Shown here: piece by piece, positions 61,024 to 64,000 of the stretch
Position numbering within the stretch: the stretch's first letter is position 1
Layout of the letters: each line of letters opens with the position of its first letter
Program-made: the position numbers and the translations under genes
The notes under the pieces: generated by a model
Seen by the model: the letters and a program-made list of their open reading frames with translations, nothing else
Database searches by the model: none
Told to the model about the DNA's origin: nothing
Assembly: GCA_965247995.1 (NCBI GenBank)
Contig: OZ252041.1
Location: 558,001-622,000 of the forward strand
DNA from: JASLZO01 sp965247995
GTDB lineage: Bacteria; Chloroflexota; Dehalococcoidia; UBA6926
Direction: 5' to 3'
Length of the DNA stretch: 64,000 bases

Positions 61024-61743
61024 TTAGCCTCGCTTCGCCGCCTTCTCCCTGGCAGCTGCCACGATGGCGTCAACGTCGATCGGCCCGGTGTTGTCGTCAA
61101 CTCCCAACTCGGCTAGCGGCGTGGTTACCAGACCGTCGATCTTCGCGCCGCCCGGCACCATGTGCTCGGCGGAGACCGCACCGTTCGTCAGCTTCGTGCC
61201 GTTTCCGTTCTTGTTGGTGTGCGCTCGCCCCGTCTGAAGGAGCCGCAACCCAAGGTCAATTGCTTTCTCCAGTTCAGCGATTGCTGTCTCCAGTGCCGCT
61301 GCTTCCGCACGGATCTCGGAAACGTGGGTCCCGAGCTTCATCAACGCCGTCTCGGCGTAGGTGTCAGCTTCTTGGATCCGCTTCGCCGCTGCCTGGTCGC
61401 CTTGGCGTCGCAGCGCAGCAGCGTCCTCCTCAGCCTTCGCGATGATCTCGTTCCCACGTTCATGCGCGGCTTGGAGAACGGAGCTCTCTTCGACGCTGGT
61501 CTGACGTTCTTTCTCGGCGGCCGCTTTGATCTGCCGCGCCGCCATCACCGCTTCAGTGACGATGCCTTCGCTCCGTGCGCGGATCTCGTGCGCCGAGTAG
61601 ATCTCCTGCGGTACTGCCGCGCGAATCCGGTCCAGGATGTCGCCAACCGAGCCCATATCGATGGTCCGTTTGCCGGTCAACGGCACCTTCCCACCCGACT
61701 CAATCGCATCCTCTAACTCGTCGATCAGGTCCATGAACTCCAT
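61024..61743 (-). CDS. Coiled-coil protein, DivIVA/ATP-synthase-b-like
   Basis: 239 residues, mostly charged helix. Residues about 45-185 form a long predicted coiled coil rich in Ala, Glu and Arg, with SAHEIRARSEGIVTEAVMAAR, then AHERGNEIIAKAEEDAAALR. The C-terminal 50 residues are less ordered. No transmembrane helix is seen. The pattern is that of DivIVA-like or ATP synthase subunit b-like proteins often found beside coaD in these bacteria. It follows coaD by 28 bases on the same strand. Confidence 0.75.
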   Translation of the reverse strand: MEFMDLIDELEDAIESGGKVPLTGKRTIDMGSVGDILDRIRAAVPQEIYSAHEIRARSEGIVTEAVMAARQIKAAAEKERQTSVEESSVLQAAHERGNEIIAKAEEDAAALRRQGDQAAAKRIQEADTYAETALMKLGTHVSEIRAEAAALETAIAELEKAIDLGLRLLQTGRAHTNKNGNGTKLTNGAVSAEHMVPGGAKIDGLVTTPLAELGVDDNTGPIDVDAIVAAAREKAAKRG

Positions 61744-61771
61744 CGGAACCTCCTGCTCTGCCCGTGGTGCG

Positions 61772-62269
61772 CTACCCTGCGGGCTCCCCGCTGCCGTACT
61801 TCCGTTTCAGCGCCTCCGCCACCGGCGGCGGCACCAGGTGATAAATGTCCCCTCCCAGGGACGCTGCTTCCTTCAATAGGCTTGAGCTCACGAACTGATA
61901 TTCGGCGCTCGTCATGAGAAACACCGTCTCGATGTCAGGCGCGATCTGCCGGTTCATCAGGGCAAGCTCAAACTCGCTCGCAAAGTCGGTAATGCTACGC
62001 AACCCACGCACCATCACCGTCGCGCCAAGGCGCCGGGCCAACTCTACCGTCAGGCCTCTGGTATATCGCTCCACGCTGACGTTGGCGAAGTCCGCGACCG
62101 ACCGCTCCACCAAGTCCACACGCTCGTTCGTATCGAACAACAGGCTCTTCGACGGCGTGTCGTAGACGCACACAATCAACTCTTCGAAGACGCTCGACCC
62201 GCGTTCCGCTACCTCAACGTGACCCATCGTGATCGGGTCGAAGCTGCCGGGATAGATCGCTCGCGTCAC
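61772..62269 (-). CDS. coaD: Phosphopantetheine adenylyltransferase
   Basis: 165 residues from GTG 62269, which overlaps the rsmD stop (GTGA). The nucleotide motif YPGSFDPITMGHVEV (TxGH form MGH), RGLRSITDFASEFELALMN and the SSSLLKEAASLGGD tail are all present. It converts 4'-phosphopantetheine to dephospho-CoA. With panB, panD and the DUF2520 enzyme it is the other CoA-pathway gene in the window. Confidence 0.97.
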   Translation of the reverse strand: MTRAIYPGSFDPITMGHVEVAERGSSVFEELIVCVYDTPSKSLLFDTNERVDLVERSVADFANVSVERYTRGLTVELARRLGATVMVRGLRSITDFASEFELALMNRQIAPDIETVFLMTSAEYQFVSSSLLKEAASLGGDIYHLVPPPVAEALKRKYGSGEPAG

Positions 62270-62844
62270 CGAGGACCCTCCGCATCACCCGCTTCGACCG
62301 TATAGATCGAGACGGCGGTATCTCCGTAGGTCTTCTCCTGCTCGGACCGCACCAGCCCAGGTCGGGAGAAGTCGCGGCGGTTACGCACGGACTGCTCCAC
62401 GACCACCGCGGACGCTGACCCAATCAGTTCGTTGTTCAGCAGTTGGTCCATGACCCAGGCCAACTCACCCGTTGCCGCGTACGGAGGGTCGGCCAAGACC
62501 AAGTCGTAAACGCCACCGAGTCCAGCCAGCGCTGATGCCACCGTTTGGGGGAACACCGTAGCCTGGTCAGCAAGGTTCGTCGTAGCCAGGTTCCGGCGGA
62601 TCGTCGCGCACGCCCGCGCGTTCCGCTCAACGAGGTCTGCGTGCTCCGCGCCACGGCTGAGCGCTTCGATTCCAAGCGCGCCGCTGCCCGCATACAGGTC
62701 TAGGACCCGCGCGCCATCCACCATCCCGCGCGCGTCGAGCATCGAAAAGATCGCTCCGCGCACACGGTCCGTAGTCGGACGCAGGTCCGGAACCGGTGGA
62801 ACCGCGATGGTCATACCTCGAGCCTTCCCGCCGACGACGCGCAT
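62266..62844 (-). CDS. rsmD: 16S rRNA (guanine-966-N2) methyltransferase RsmD
   Basis: 192 residues. It opens with VVGGKARGMTIAV, has RPTTDRVRGAIFSML, the SAM motif VLDLYAGSGALGIEALSRGA and the catalytic DPPYAA. It methylates G966 of 16S rRNA. The order rsmD-coaD with a 4-base overlap is a very common pair. A consensus-like promoter ends 19 bases upstream. Confidence 0.96.
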   Translation of the reverse strand: MRVVGGKARGMTIAVPPVPDLRPTTDRVRGAIFSMLDARGMVDGARVLDLYAGSGALGIEALSRGAEHADLVERNARACATIRRNLATTNLADQATVFPQTVASALAGLGGVYDLVLADPPYAATGELAWVMDQLLNNELIGSASAVVVEQSVRNRRDFSRPGLVRSEQEKTYGDTAVSIYTVEAGDAEGPR

Positions 62845-62862
62845 TAGTCTCCGATCGGAATG

Positions 62863-62891
62863 ATTTTAGTCCTGGTCTAAAAACGGGTCAA
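62863..62891 (-). promoter_or_regulatory. Sigma-70-type promoter of rsmD-coaD
   Basis: On the minus strand TTGACC (62886-62891) is 17 bases from TAAAAT (62863-62868). Transcription would start about 12 bases before the rsmD ATG at 62844, giving a very short leader. Confidence 0.6.
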
Positions 62892-63010
62892 GTCTCAAAC
62901 CGCGTTTTGTCCCACGCAGTGTCCAACAACCGGGACACCAGCCCCGTCAGTGTGATAATGAATAGACGACGGAGTTCGCTTAGCCTTCCGCTCGCGAGCA
63001 CGCAATCGGG

Positions 63011-63087
63011 GCGCCCGTAGCTCAGTGGATTAGAGCATCGGTCTTCGGAACCGAGGGTCGCGGGTTCGAATCCTGCCGGGCGCGCCA
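63011..63087 (+). tRNA. tRNA-Arg (TCG)
   Basis: Acceptor GCGCCCG/CGGGCGC, anticodon loop CTTCGGA (anticodon TCG), T arm CGGGTTCGAATCCTG, encoded CCA at 63085-63087. An extended -10-like TGTGATAAT lies about 55 bases upstream. Confidence 0.95.
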
Positions 63088-63204
63088 ATTCCTTTTTAAT
63101 TCGCGCATACGCCTACGCGTATTTGCTTGCGCTCTCTATACGTATCTGATTCGATATCCCGAATTCATAGCAGACGTTGTATGAGTAGGAGGAATCAACA
63201 CCCA

Positions 63205-63909
63205 ATGGACCGCAAATACCGCCCGGCGTTGGTTTTGGCAACAATCGCCGCCGCGTTGCTGCTAACCGTCGCAGCGTGCCAGGGCAACGAGGACGAGATC
63301 GCAGACCTTCAGCAAACCAACGCGGGACTGACCACCGAGAACCAAGCCCTGGAGTCCCAGATACTCCAACTTTCCTATAACACTGCCACCGGCGGCGGCG
63401 TCAACATCAAGAGGATGCCCGACCCCACCACCGGCGAAATGACCGCCGAGATGCCCGAAGTCTTCAGCTTCGACCGCAACCACGCCATCTGCCGCGTCGA
63501 CACCAACCCCGTGGCATTCGTAATGCCGACGTTCGCGATGGGCAACGTCACGATTGAGGCGAACAGCTTCTTCATGGGCATGACGGCGACGTCAGTCGAG
63601 AGTTACGAAGTCACAACCCTCGAGGACGGCTCAACACAGGCCGTGATGCGGGGGGGCCTCGACTGCAATACCGAGGCCACCGTCGCGGAGACCACCTTCG
63701 GCGACCGCAACGCGGCCGAGCAGGCGACCTATCGCGTGACCGCTGTTGACGGCGGTATCGGCGGCGGGAGCGCCGGAGACAGGTTCGAGTACACCGCGTT
63801 CTTCGATGAGACCGAGGCCCCCTTGAACCACGCAATCTTCGGACCCGAGTTCACCTTCACCGGTGAAATGGTCGACGGCGAGATCACCATCCTCGACCCG
63901 AACGCATAA
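63205..63909 (+). CDS. Lipoprotein with short coiled coil
   Basis: 234 residues from ATG 63205; ATG 63181 (8 codons earlier) is an alternative but the AGGAGG site at 63187-63192 favours 63205. Lipobox LLTVAAC (Cys23) is followed by a heptad stretch IADLQQTNAGLTTENQALES (about 30-50) that could form a short coiled coil, then a beta-rich domain (FDRNHAICRVDTNPVAFVM and NHAIFGPEFTFTGEM). Two Cys (in ICRV and LDCNTE) may form a disulfide. No family recognised. Confidence 0.82.
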   Translation: MDRKYRPALVLATIAAALLLTVAACQGNEDEIADLQQTNAGLTTENQALESQILQLSYNTATGGGVNIKRMPDPTTGEMTAEMPEVFSFDRNHAICRVDTNPVAFVMPTFAMGNVTIEANSFFMGMTATSVESYEVTTLEDGSTQAVMRGGLDCNTEATVAETTFGDRNAAEQATYRVTAVDGGIGGGSAGDRFEYTAFFDETEAPLNHAIFGPEFTFTGEMVDGEITILDPNA

Positions 63910-63935
63910 GTCCGCTCGCGACCCTGCTCCTAACA

Positions 63936-63963
63936 TGAGGGCCGTCCCTGGGGACGGCCCTCA
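63936..63963 (+). terminator. Intrinsic terminator of the lipoprotein gene
   Basis: TGAGGGCCGTCCC and GGGACGGCCCTCA form a perfect 13-bp stem with a 2-base centre, followed by TTCTCATTTCT. It lies about 25 bases after the stop. Confidence 0.85.
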
Positions 63964-64000
63964 TTCTCATTTCTAAGACGGCACCGGCGGCCTTATGTCA

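Overview
The window is GC-rich, densely coded bacterial DNA with very short intergenic gaps. Several traits fit a member of the Chloroflexota, perhaps a SAR202- or Dehalococcoidia-like lineage: fused tandem CaiB/BaiF CoA-transferases, a lone molybdopterin hydroxylase subunit, family-5 solute-binding lipoproteins, a T-box upstream of ileS, and Gram-positive-like yidC and jag. This placement is inference from gene content; no rRNA is present. No phage, insertion sequence or CRISPR array was seen.

Layout. 1-7.4 kb (minus strand): the 5' part of ileS with its T-box leader and promoter, a two-helix membrane protein, a PfkB kinase, then the rsmG-rpmH-rnpA-yidD-(propeller lipoprotein)-yidC-jag cluster. 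7.4-10.1 kb: an ECF sigma factor overlapping a membrane-anchored von Willebrand A protein that starts like an anti-sigma factor, with an ECF-type promoter candidate upstream. 10.7-15.6 kb: an RRM protein, then an accessory stretch (methyltransferase remnant, lipoprotein with a Thr/Pro repeat and HExxH motif, YCII protein, Phd/VapC toxin-antitoxin pair) ending at tRNA-Val. 15.7-24.1 kb: DUF2268 protease, fused CoA-transferase, pcm, a propeller protein, NYN nuclease, phosphoesterase, tRNA-Leu, tRNA-Ala. 24.1-27.4 kb: three frameshifted or degraded genes (RibD/DHFR-like, P-II, VOC) around a tandem spondin-domain surface protein. 27.4-35.6 kb: phosphoesterase, dCTP deaminase, hydrolase, UspA, a TPR/membrane/TPR cluster and HU. 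35.6-44.5 kb: two tandem amidases with a GatC-like partner, a P1 peptidase, a DUF2520-panD-panB pantothenate operon, an MBL hydrolase and a cysteine desulfurase. 44.7-48.5 kb: two paralogous peptide-type solute-binding lipoproteins, each with its own promoter and/or terminator. 48.7-51.9 kb: selD with an in-frame UGA, a small membrane protein, a JAMM peptidase, another membrane protein and an amidohydrolase. 52-62.8 kb: pntA1-pntA2-pntB, a DUF1786 protein, the molybdopterin subunit, a second fused CoA-transferase, a coiled-coil protein, coaD and rsmD. The end carries tRNA-Arg and a lipoprotein.

Working together. Core functions present are translation and tRNA charging (ileS, four tRNAs, rpmH, rnpA, rsmG, rsmD), membrane protein insertion (yidC, yidD, jag), CoA biosynthesis (panB, panD, DUF2520 as likely ketopantoate reductase, coaD), NADPH supply (pnt) and selenium metabolism (selD, possibly helped by the cysteine desulfurase). 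The most notable point is that selD is itself a selenoprotein gene: a UGA codon sits exactly where the catalytic Cys of SelD lies, so a gene caller starts the protein about 40 residues too late. The ECF sigma/VWA pair is the best candidate for a little-described signalling unit.
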